Source of the DNA: JAGLSB01 sp023135955
GTDB lineage: Bacteria; Bacteroidota; Bacteroidia; Bacteroidales; GCA-2748055
Reading direction: 5' to 3'
Length of the DNA: 13,641 nucleotides
Assembly: GCA_030673645.1 (NCBI GenBank)
Contig: DAOVIO010000110.1
Location: forward strand, 1 to 13,641
The translations under genes were made by a program, and so were the position numbers. This document shows positions 1-5,633 of this stretch, in pieces (the stretch's first letter is position 1; each line of letters starts with the position of its first letter). The notes below the pieces were generated by a model. The model saw only the letters and a list, made by a program, of their open reading frames with translations, was not told the DNA's origin and did not search any database.

Positions 1-52
1 ATTAATTGGAATTAACTAATGAGAACAATTATAACCCCAAACAATTTGAACT

Positions 53-211
53 ATGAAAACTTTAAGCTCTTTACTGAAAAAAAACACTGAGAAATCAGGA
101 ATCGAGAATTTTGCTAATTTTTCTTTGAATAACAATGAAATGAATTCTGTTGTCGGTGGCGGTGGAACAGATCCTATTTTATTTTGGTGGCTAGACGATG
201 GCGACGAATAG
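53..211 (+). CDS. Double-glycine leader peptide precursor (52 aa), bacteriocin/RiPP-like
   Basis: This small gene begins ATG AAA ACT and ends TAG, giving 52 residues. The N-terminal 34 residues are polar and leader-like, with the segment FSLNNNEMNSVVGGGG at about residues 23-38. Phe/Leu spaced before Glu-Met-Asn and then Gly-Gly is the usual form of Bacteroidota double-glycine leaders (the TIGR04149-like 'natural product precursor' group), which C39-peptidase ABC exporters or related proteases cut after GG. The predicted core is 14-16 residues: Thr-Asp-Pro, a hydrophobic ILFWWL patch, then an acidic DDGDE end. It has no Cys, Ser or Lys, which argues against a lanthipeptide or thiopeptide; a pheromone, unmodified bacteriocin or other signal is possible. 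No exporter or maturase is visible, and any would lie upstream of base 1. The leader motif supports a real gene; the function is inference. Confidence 0.72.
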   Translation: MKTLSSLLKKNTEKSGIENFANFSLNNNEMNSVVGGGGTDPILFWWLDDGDE

Positions 212-435
212 ATTTTTTTAAGCTTTTACTTTTTGATTTTTCTATTGAAATTGAAGAATCATAATTCGCAGTAATGCCCAAAATGGGATTATTGCAACCA
301 ATTTCGACTATAATACATGGTTGCTCCGTGGCAAAAAGTGCTTTTGGAGGTTACTATGACACTATAAATACATTTTAAGTGCGTATTTCGTGCTTATATG
401 AAATTAAATATTATGTTAAATTAAATATAACAGAG
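212..435. other. Gene-poor stretch between the leader peptide and the TPR gene
   Basis: These 224 bases hold no convincing protein gene. Just after the peptide stop codon is T-rich sequence without a clear stem, so I see no proper terminator. A 34-codon ATG reading frame at 274-378 has no recognisable features. Near the right end is a possible Bacteroidota-type promoter. Confidence 0.5.
343..376 (+). promoter_or_regulatory. Possible Bacteroidota-type promoter for the TPR/kinase operon
   Basis: TTTG at 343-346 and TACATTTT at 369-376 resemble the Bacteroidota primary sigma elements, TTTG at -33 and TAnnTTTG at -7, with 22 bases between them and the last base of the -7 box not matching. The predicted transcript would start near 383. 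That favours the downstream ATG at 436 over the GTG at 379. The match is weak and AT-rich DNA yields such matches by chance. Confidence 0.28.
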
Positions 436-1188
436 ATGGACAAAAACAATCACCTTATCTCAAAATACCTGGAAGGGGAATTAAATCCCGTTCAGACAAA
501 GGATTTTGAGGAAGCTCTGATCCAGGATCATGAGCTAAAAGAGGAGCTGGATCTCCGAAGGGAAGTGGATGAAGCTCTGGCAGATACTGAAGTTCTCGAC
601 TTGAGGGCTCAGTTAGATGAAATTCATGAGGAGCTGAGGCCACAGATTATTAAGAGAACCAGGCGAGCCTCCAAAAGAGTTTTACGCTATGCCGTAGCTG
701 CATCAGTAGCAGTAATTATCAGTCTTGGTACTTACACTTTATTCTTTAAAACGGTTAGCAATAACAAAATTGTCAGCCAGTTTTACAAGCCTTACGATGT
801 TACATTGGTAAATCGTTCTGCTAATGAAGATCTTTCAGGAGTTATTAGAGATGCCTTATTTATGTATGAGAATCAGGATTATAAAGAAGCTATAGGCTTA
901 TTTGAGCAAATTCTGGATTCAAATCCGCAAATAATAGCTTCGCATTTTTATTCTGGAGTTTCATATTTAGAAATAGAGGAATTTAATAATGCCGGCATTT
1001 CATTCAGTAAGGTATTAAGTCATAACGATAACCTTTATGTCGAGCAGGCTGAATGGTATCTTGGGATGGTCTTTCTTTTTACCGATCAAAAGGAGAAAGC
1101 AAGAAAGCAATTTCAAAAAATTGAAAATGATGACAGCTATTATAGTAAGAAAGCCAGAAAAATTCTCAGAAAATTAAAAAGGAATTAA
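436..1188 (+). CDS. Membrane-anchored TPR protein with anti-sigma-like N-terminus
   Basis: A 250-residue protein. Residues 1-75 are highly charged and helical and open with HLISKYLEGELNPVQ, the layout of anti-sigma-factor N-termini in this phylum ('ISKYLEGEL...' followed by a run of acidic helices), but without a zinc HxxxCxxC motif. A single membrane helix spans about residues 82-104. The C-terminal part holds about three tetratricopeptide repeats (about 135-165, 169-199 and 204-230), for example the segment NQDYKEAIGLFEQIL, and ends very basic. The expected topology is a cytoplasmic N-terminus and TPRs outside the inner membrane. I chose the ATG at 436 because the family motif begins there; an in-frame GTG at 379 would add 19 atypical residues. 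A histidine kinase gene follows 14 nt downstream, so the two are probably co-transcribed. A role as an anti-sigma or scaffold protein is inferred, and no sigma factor gene is in view. Confidence 0.8.
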   Translation: MDKNNHLISKYLEGELNPVQTKDFEEALIQDHELKEELDLRREVDEALADTEVLDLRAQLDEIHEELRPQIIKRTRRASKRVLRYAVAASVAVIISLGTYTLFFKTVSNNKIVSQFYKPYDVTLVNRSANEDLSGVIRDALFMYENQDYKEAIGLFEQILDSNPQIIASHFYSGVSYLEIEEFNNAGISFSKVLSHNDNLYVEQAEWYLGMVFLFTDQKEKARKQFQKIENDDSYYSKKARKILRKLKRN

Positions 1189-1202
1189 TAACTATTGGGA
1201 TA

Positions 1203-2075
1203 ATGTGCTTAATGAGTGAAAATCAGACATATGATGATTTGTTGGATCAGGTAAGTGATTTGCAAAAGAAAGTTAAAGAACTTGAAATGAAATTGCAAGC
1301 CAATCAGCAAAAGACAGACCACCTGAAAAGGAGGTTCTTGTCTAGTGTTTCTCATGAGCTTCGTACTCCTATGAATGCGATTCTCGGATTTTCAAATCTT
1401 ATGATTGATAAAAATCTAAGTCATGATAAGCGCGAAGAATATATGGATCACATTAATTCCAGTAGCAGCAGTTTAATGAATATCGTTGACTCAATGATTG
1501 ATGTTTCGCTTCTTGAAGTTGGCGAAATTAGTGTGATGAAAGAATCAATAAATTTACACGAAATCTTACAGCAAATTTATTACTATTTTAATATTGACAA
1601 GCACAAAATGGACAAAGATCATCTGGCACTTTTACTTAACCGGAGTGTGAAAAGTGAGAGATTCATGATTCATACCGATGGGTATCGACTTAGCCAGATT
1701 CTTTCAAGTTTACTGCACAATGCTTTAAAATTTACAGCTAAAGGCCTCATAGAGTTTGGGTATGAGGTCAAGGAAAGTCAAGGAAAAATAGAATTCTTTG
1801 TCAAGGATACAGGCAAAGGGATGCTTTTCGAAAAAGCGCAGTCCATTTTTGAAAAATTCGAAAAGCTCGAGGAGGATTATAAAACGAATGAAGGAGGTGT
1901 AGGCTTGGGTCTGACACTTGCGAGAGGTTTGGTTAAATTGTTAGGTGGAAATATTTGGCTTGAATCAAATATTTATAATGGTACAACATTTTATTTTACT
2001 ATCGATTATACAACGGATACAATTGTGTCTGAACAGAATAAGTCACAGATTAATCTGGACGGGATCATTAATTAA
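1203..2075 (+). CDS. Soluble sensor-less histidine kinase
   Basis: A 290-residue histidine kinase. Residues 8-43 are heptad-rich and probably form a coiled coil. The HisKA dimerisation domain follows with the H-box SHELRTP (phospho-acceptor His51), then the HATPase_c domain: N-box HNALKF (Asn173), G1 box DTGKGM (202-207), an F-box-like IFEKFEKLE (215-223), and G2 box GGVGLGL (231-237). All catalytic motifs look intact. There is no transmembrane helix, PAS, GAF or periplasmic sensor domain, so the protein should be cytosolic and take its input from a partner. The TPR membrane protein encoded 14 nt upstream is the obvious candidate. No response regulator or receiver domain is in the window, so it is an orphan here. 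The start may instead be the second ATG at 1212, three codons in. Family assignment is certain; the signal and output are unknown. Confidence 0.93.
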   Translation: MCLMSENQTYDDLLDQVSDLQKKVKELEMKLQANQQKTDHLKRRFLSSVSHELRTPMNAILGFSNLMIDKNLSHDKREEYMDHINSSSSSLMNIVDSMIDVSLLEVGEISVMKESINLHEILQQIYYYFNIDKHKMDKDHLALLLNRSVKSERFMIHTDGYRLSQILSSLLHNALKFTAKGLIEFGYEVKESQGKIEFFVKDTGKGMLFEKAQSIFEKFEKLEEDYKTNEGGVGLGLTLARGLVKLLGGNIWLESNIYNGTTFYFTIDYTTDTIVSEQNKSQINLDGIIN

Positions 2076-2230
2076 GATGCTTAGATATACACGTTCTTTC
2101 AGGTTTTTTAGAGTAATTTAATAGCGATAAATGAATTAAGGGGTTAGTTCATTATCTTCAAATTAAAGTTACATAGTTCAAATTGTTTGGTTTAATTGTT
2201 TTTAAGCGTTCTTTATTTATTTTTATAGTC

Positions 2231-2267
2231 AAAAAAACCGCCAATCTGGTTAAAACAGATTGACGGC
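2231..2267 (-). terminator. Rho-independent terminator after the DUF3127 gene
   Basis: The arms CCGCCAATCTG (2238-2248) and CAGATTGACGG (2256-2266) pair over 11 positions with one mismatch around a 7-base loop. On the minus strand the stem is followed by seven T (2237-2231), the classical intrinsic terminator form. It lies about 90 bp past the stop codon of the minus-strand gene at 2355-2753. It has no T-run on the plus side, so it would end the histidine kinase transcript less efficiently. Confidence 0.82.
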
Positions 2268-2354
2268 TATATTATTATCATTCAAATTGTGTTAGTTATT
2301 TTTGTTCTCAACTTTAATTCGTAACACAGAATCATTTTTTATTTAATTGAAATA

Positions 2355-2753
2355 TCAGAAGGGTAGATCCTCAAATTCCTGATCACTGGATGTGAAATCT
2401 TCTTTATCAGGCATAGGATAGTCATCTACATGTGAATGAGTTGAATCAGGAGCAGATCCAGAAACAAGCTTTTCAATTCTCCAGGCTTCGAGGTTTGTAA
2501 AATAGCTAACCTTTCCATCTTTTTCCCATCTTCGGCCACGAAGATTAAAACTTACTTTTACATCATCACCAGTTGAAAATGGTTCCAATACCGAGCATTT
2601 GTCCTGAGTTAGTTGAAACTTAATCTGATCCACAAATTCAAATCCACCGGAATTTTCCTTTTTCTCAATAACGAATTCCCGTTTTTTAAATTTGGCACTA
2701 ATTTCTACAACGTCGTACTTTTCAATTAATTTGCCCGATACTTCATAACTCAT
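2355..2753 (-). CDS. DUF3127 family protein with SSB-like acidic C-terminal tail
   Basis: A 132-residue protein. Residues 1-95 match the DUF3127 family of Bacteroidota, which I recognise by the opening 'MSYEVSGKLIEKYDV', the 'KREFVIEK' strand, the central 'FQLTQDKCSVLEPFSTGDDVKVSFNLRGRRW' region and the ending 'YFTNLEAWRIEK'. The alternating strands fit an OB-fold-like beta barrel. Residues 96-125 are low-complexity and polar (Ser, Asp, His, Pro). The last residues are EFEDLPF, very like the acidic-hydrophobic tip (DDDIPF) by which bacterial SSB proteins bind their partners. Together this suggests a nucleic-acid-binding protein of SSB type, but that function is inferred. It is a single gene, with a terminator hairpin upstream (2801-2831) and another downstream (2231-2267). 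Confidence 0.87.
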   Translation of the reverse strand: MSYEVSGKLIEKYDVVEISAKFKKREFVIEKKENSGGFEFVDQIKFQLTQDKCSVLEPFSTGDDVKVSFNLRGRRWEKDGKVSYFTNLEAWRIEKLVSGSAPDSTHSHVDDYPMPDKEDFTSSDQEFEDLPF

Positions 2754-2800
2754 AATAATAAATTTTTGTTGAAATCCTTTTTAACAATAATTATCGAAAG

Positions 2801-2831
2801 AAAAAGGTTAGAGTTTGCTCTAACCTTTTTT
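2801..2831 (-). terminator. Hairpin terminator after the FKBP gene, nearly symmetrical
   Basis: A perfect stem, AAAAAGGTTAGAG (2801-2813) and CTCTAACCTTTTT (2818-2830), encloses a TTTG loop. An A-run on the left arm and a T-run on the right mean it can act in both directions. It lies between the FKBP stop codon (2898) and the start of the DUF3127 gene (2753), so its main job should be ending the minus-strand FKBP transcript. Confidence 0.8.
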
Positions 2832-2897
2832 TACTTTATAGAAAAATCGTTAAAAAAACGCGTCTCTTTCAAGACTTTTTTTTTATTTCTTCCACTT

Positions 2898-3635
2898 TTA
2901 TTTTACATCAATCAATTCAACTTCAAAAATAAGTGTTGAATTTGCTTTAATTAGTTCACTTCTTTGTCTGTCGCCATATGCAAGATCACTTGGAATATAT
3001 AATTTCCATTTACTTCCTTCTTTCATTAACTGCAAAGCTTCTGTCCAACCAGCAATAACGCCACCAACTTGAAATGTAGCTGCTTCATCTCTGTCAACTG
3101 AACTATCAAATACAGTTCCATCAATTAAAGTACCATGATAATGAACCTCTACATTATCTGTATCTGTAGGTGTATTTCCGGTTCCTTTAGTAATAATCTC
3201 GTACTGCAATCCTGATTCAGTAACAATTACCTCATCTCTGTTCTTATTTTCTTCTAAAAATGCTAATCCCTCATCAAGAGTTTTCATAGCATCTTCCTGT
3301 CCTTGTGACTGCATGGCTTGTTGTTGTGCCATAATAAATTGTTGTACGTGCATCTGTGCATCCATTCTGGACATTACTTCTTCATTTCCTGCAAATGCAG
3401 CTTTTATTCCATTAATAAAGCTTTCTTCAGAAAATTCTTCGTCAATTTCATTTTGAACAGCAAAATCTTTGATTGAATAACCCATATCAATACCAACACC
3501 ATAAGCAAAAGTATCAACATCTGTCTCAAGTGAAGAATTACCAATTTGGGCATTTAATGGTAAAAAGGTTCCCAAAACATAACCACCAATTAAAATGGCA
3601 ATACCAATAATTATTAAAAGTGCTTCTTTTTTCAT
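2898..3635 (-). CDS. Membrane-anchored FKBP-type peptidyl-prolyl cis-trans isomerase
   Basis: A 245-residue prolyl isomerase of Mip/FkpA/FklB layout. The N-terminus MKKEALLIIIGIAILIGGYV is a single hydrophobic helix that acts as signal anchor or signal peptide, so the protein acts in the periplasm. Residues about 35-130 form a helical FKBP N-terminal dimerisation domain (SYSIGVDMGxS-like 'YGVGIDMGYSIKDF' and a Gln-rich helix). The FKBP domain covers about 135-245, with VEVHYHGTLIDGTVFDSS, then VIAGWTEALQLMKEG, and the closing NSTLIFEVELIDVK, all standard active-site elements. An upstream in-frame ATG at 3674 would add 13 residues (MYIRAQIFNKNKK). I prefer 3635 because the signal sequence starts there and a promoter-like TACATTCGC (minus strand, 3671-3663) overlaps the extension. 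It assists folding of exported proteins. It stands alone between terminators and the divergent neighbour region. Confidence 0.92.
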   Translation of the reverse strand: MKKEALLIIIGIAILIGGYVLGTFLPLNAQIGNSSLETDVDTFAYGVGIDMGYSIKDFAVQNEIDEEFSEESFINGIKAAFAGNEEVMSRMDAQMHVQQFIMAQQQAMQSQGQEDAMKTLDEGLAFLEENKNRDEVIVTESGLQYEIITKGTGNTPTDTDNVEVHYHGTLIDGTVFDSSVDRDEAATFQVGGVIAGWTEALQLMKEGSKWKLYIPSDLAYGDRQRSELIKANSTLIFEVELIDVK

Positions 3636-3700
3636 TTTTTTGTTTTTATTAAATATTTGAGCGCGAATGTACAATATATAATTAAAAGGAAAAAAAATTT

Positions 3701-4357
3701 TTATATCCTTGCTCTCATTATGACTCTTTTTCCCTCAGGGCCGGGAATTCGTTTTATATGAAATCCGGCCGATTTCAATGCTCTTTTTACTGTACCCTTT
3801 ACAGAATAAGTAAGTAGGAGACCTTTTGGATTTAATAAACGATACAGTTTTGAAAATATTTCTTCTGTCCATAAATCTGGCTGAATCTCTGGCGAGAATG
3901 CATCAAAATATATAATGTCAAATCGAAGATGAGTGGAGAAATCATGTAAGTCGGTTTTTGATTTGAACAAACTAAAATAGTCATTCAAATTATGCCATTC
4001 ACTCCAATTTACATTATGCAGTTTCTCAAATTCTTTTGGATTATGAATAACTGATAAATCTGGATAATTAAGGGATTCCCATTCTGAAGTACTTAAGGGA
4101 TATTTTTCAATTGTATAATAGTTTGTTTTTCTTTTTGAGTTAACCGCTTCATCAAGCGTTAGAAGAGCATTCAATCCTGTACCAAACCCTATTTCAAGAA
4201 TATTTACAGGATTGGCCTCTGAATATTTCAATCCCGATTCAATAAAAATGAAAAGTGATTCTGCCAAAGCACCAAAATGAGAATGATAACTCTCTTCCAG
4301 ATTCTCTACATAAATGCTACTGGAACCATCTTTTGTAATAAATGTCCTTCTTTTCAT
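3701..4357 (-). CDS. mnmD: MnmD-type tRNA 5-methylaminomethyl-2-thiouridine methyltransferase
   Basis: A SAM-dependent methyltransferase of the MnmC N-terminal (DUF752) family, about 218 residues, without the FAD oxidase half found in E. coli MnmC. In numbering from the alternative ATG at 4393 (230 aa), the features are DGSSSIYV and YHSHFGALAES (22-46), the SAM-binding loop EIGFGTGLN (67-75), IYFDAFSPEIQPDLW (161-175) holding the catalytic Asp, and the C-terminal TYSVKG and GPEGKR motifs. It would methylate nm5s2U or nm5U to mnm5(s2)U at position 34 of certain tRNAs, in the cytoplasm. I favour the start at 4357 because relatives begin Met-Lys-Arg just before the Asp-Gly-Ser motif; 4393 would add 12 residues. 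It is downstream of ttcA on the same strand but separated from it by about 400 bp carrying a methyltransferase relic. Confidence 0.9.
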   Translation of the reverse strand: MKRRTFITKDGSSSIYVENLEESYHSHFGALAESLFIFIESGLKYSEANPVNILEIGFGTGLNALLTLDEAVNSKRKTNYYTIEKYPLSTSEWESLNYPDLSVIHNPKEFEKLHNVNWSEWHNLNDYFSLFKSKTDLHDFSTHLRFDIIYFDAFSPEIQPDLWTEEIFSKLYRLLNPKGLLLTYSVKGTVKRALKSAGFHIKRIPGPEGKRVIMRARI

Positions 4358-4434
4358 CTCCTGCAAATTTATTGTATTGACAAGAGCTTCCAAAGTAATG
4401 AAAATTAAAAGATAAGTTTAAGTTCTGCTTTTAA

Positions 4435-4832
4435 TACCATAATCAAAATATTTGTCATTTAGGCTCTGAAAAGTATGATACAATTCTTATGCTGATGAAT
4501 GGTATAGGAATTCTTGGTACTATATATGGACTTGAGATATTTTTGTCAAAATTAGAAATGATTTTATCTCCGGGAGGCGAATTTATATTTGATTCCTCTA
4601 ATTTGATATATTTATTTTCAGAAGATGAAAAAAATTGGTCAGGAAAAAAGAGAAAAAATATTACGGTGAAATAGAATTTCAAATGGAATATATGGAGAAT
4701 TTGTCTGAAATATTTTACTGGTTATATATCGATTTTGAAGAATTATCGAAATCTGCAGCAAAATTTAATTATAAATCTGAAATCTTATTCGAAGGATCAA
4801 ATTTACATTATCTCGCCAGAATTTTCAGATAA
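4435..4832 (+). pseudogene. Decayed class I SAM-dependent methyltransferase, 5'-truncated and frameshifted
   Basis: Two adjacent reading frames join into the C-terminal half of a methyltransferase common in Bacteroidota. The first frame (in frame from 4435) reads EKYDTILMLMNGIGI, then a helix, then LSPGGEFIFDSSNLIYLF, and stops at 4672-4674. The frame shifted by one base continues YYGEIEFQMEY, FYWLYIDFEELS and SNLHYLARIF, stopping at 4830-4832. Adding one A to the A-run at about 4651-4658 rejoins the two frames as ...RKKYYGEIEF. The N-terminal half with the SAM-binding Gly loop is absent: in-frame stop TAA at 4432-4434 precedes the fragment, and the divergent mnmD start lies just upstream. 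The last 30 bp overlap the 3' end of ttcA on the other strand. Seen directly: frames and motifs. Known from the family: the motif order. The frameshift alone could be a sequencing error in a homopolymer, but the missing 5' half could not. Confidence 0.75.
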
Positions 4833-5570
4833 TTTCTTTTTACTATGGGGAAGGTATTCCGGATAGATATTATCCAGAGCATGGAACATATTTATTTTCG
4901 CAGTAGGATAAACTTTTTCCAGTTCATTTATCAGATTTTCTGCATAATCTCTTTTGGTGAGATTTTCATGCGGACAGGACTTTTCAATTGTATCGAATTT
5001 TCTGTAATTAGCAAAACTGATTAAATCTTTTTCCCAAATATCCATCAGTGGGCGAATGAGTTTTATTCTTCCGTCAAACATAGACAAAGAATAGGGTAAA
5101 GAACTTATAGATCCATGATACAGCATATTCATCATAAATGTTTGTAAGGCGTCGTCTCTATGATGTCCAAAAGCTATTTTATTACAATTTAGATCTTTGC
5201 CTGAATTAAAGATAGCTTTTCTTCTTTCCCAGGAGCAAATAAAACAGACCGATTTTTTAGATTTTTGGATATCGGGTTTAGTAGTTTCGAGTCGTAATTC
5301 TACACCCAAATTATTAGTAAATTCTCTAAGATTATCCTGATTTACTTCATATCCAATATCCTCCGGAACAATATGAACAGCATACAGATCAACATGGAAA
5401 GGAAATGCTTTGATCCGATCCACAAGAAGTTCCAACATTATCATGGAATCTTTTCCACCTGATAATCCCACAAGAAGTTTATCTCCATCCTCAAGCAGAT
5501 TATGCTCCCTGATAGTCAGAGCCATTTTCCTGCCTAATTTTTTGAATAATTTGACTTCTGCAGTTTTCAT
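4803..5570 (-). CDS. ttcA: TtcA-family tRNA 2-thiolation PP-loop ATPase
   Basis: A 255-residue PP-loop ATPase of the TtcA family, which thiolates cytidine 32 of tRNA using ATP and a sulfur relay. The PP-loop SGGKDS is at residues 37-42. CxxC occurs as CFIC (Cys109, Cys112), followed by WERRKAIF, and a third cysteine, Cys199, sits in KSCPHEN. These three match the cysteines that hold the 4Fe-4S cluster in TtcA. HHRDDALQTFMMN (136-148) is the characteristic second motif, and IRPLMDIWEKDL follows at 172-183. Length is somewhat shorter than E. coli TtcA (about 311), mainly at the C-terminus. The exact target base in this lineage is not provable from sequence, so the symbol is by family. It converges with the methyltransferase relic, overlapping by 30 bp, and a degenerate CTGG repeat lies immediately upstream. 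Confidence 0.87.
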   Translation of the reverse strand: MKTAEVKLFKKLGRKMALTIREHNLLEDGDKLLVGLSGGKDSMIMLELLVDRIKAFPFHVDLYAVHIVPEDIGYEVNQDNLREFTNNLGVELRLETTKPDIQKSKKSVCFICSWERRKAIFNSGKDLNCNKIAFGHHRDDALQTFMMNMLYHGSISSLPYSLSMFDGRIKLIRPLMDIWEKDLISFANYRKFDTIEKSCPHENLTKRDYAENLINELEKVYPTAKINMFHALDNIYPEYLPHSKKKLSENSGEIM

Positions 5571-5587
5571 GTATGTTAGTTAGTTTG

Positions 5588-5632
5588 GATGCAGGGTGCC
5601 AGGGAACCAGTCCCCAGCAACCAGTTCCAGGA
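5588..5632 (-). repeat. Degenerate CTGG-N3 intergenic tandem repeat
   Basis: Read on the minus strand, the tetramer CTGG occurs five times at intervals of 6, 7, 7 and 8 bases: CTGGAA, CTGGTTG, CTGGGGA, CTGGTTC, then (C)CTGGCA. The stretch is much more GC-rich than its surroundings and sits exactly in the short gap between the Gfo/Idh gene stop (5634) and the ttcA start (5570). It is bounded by the inverted octamers TTAGTTAG (5576-5583) and CTAACTAA (5634-5641). Dispersed CTGG(A/T)NN repeats of this kind are known to me from Bacteroidota intergenic regions; their function is unknown. Confidence 0.6.
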
Positions 5633-5633
5633 C

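Noticed and set aside
19..90. A 23-codon ATG frame overlapping the start of the leader peptide.
   Set aside because: Too short, wrong frame, and no recognisable motif; the peptide gene explains this DNA better.
53..211. Lasso peptide or graspetide reading of the leader peptide core.
   Set aside because: If cut after the first GG, positions 7-9 of the core have no Asp or Glu for a lasso ring, and only one Thr is available as a graspetide donor; neither class is supported.
274..378. A 34-codon ATG reading frame between the leader peptide and the TPR gene, containing one Gly-Gly.
   Set aside because: It lacks the leader motif, has no known features and overlaps a promoter-like sequence; it is probably chance.
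379..435. GTG start that would lengthen the TPR protein by 19 residues.
   Set aside because: The added residues look random and the family motif begins at the ATG at 436.
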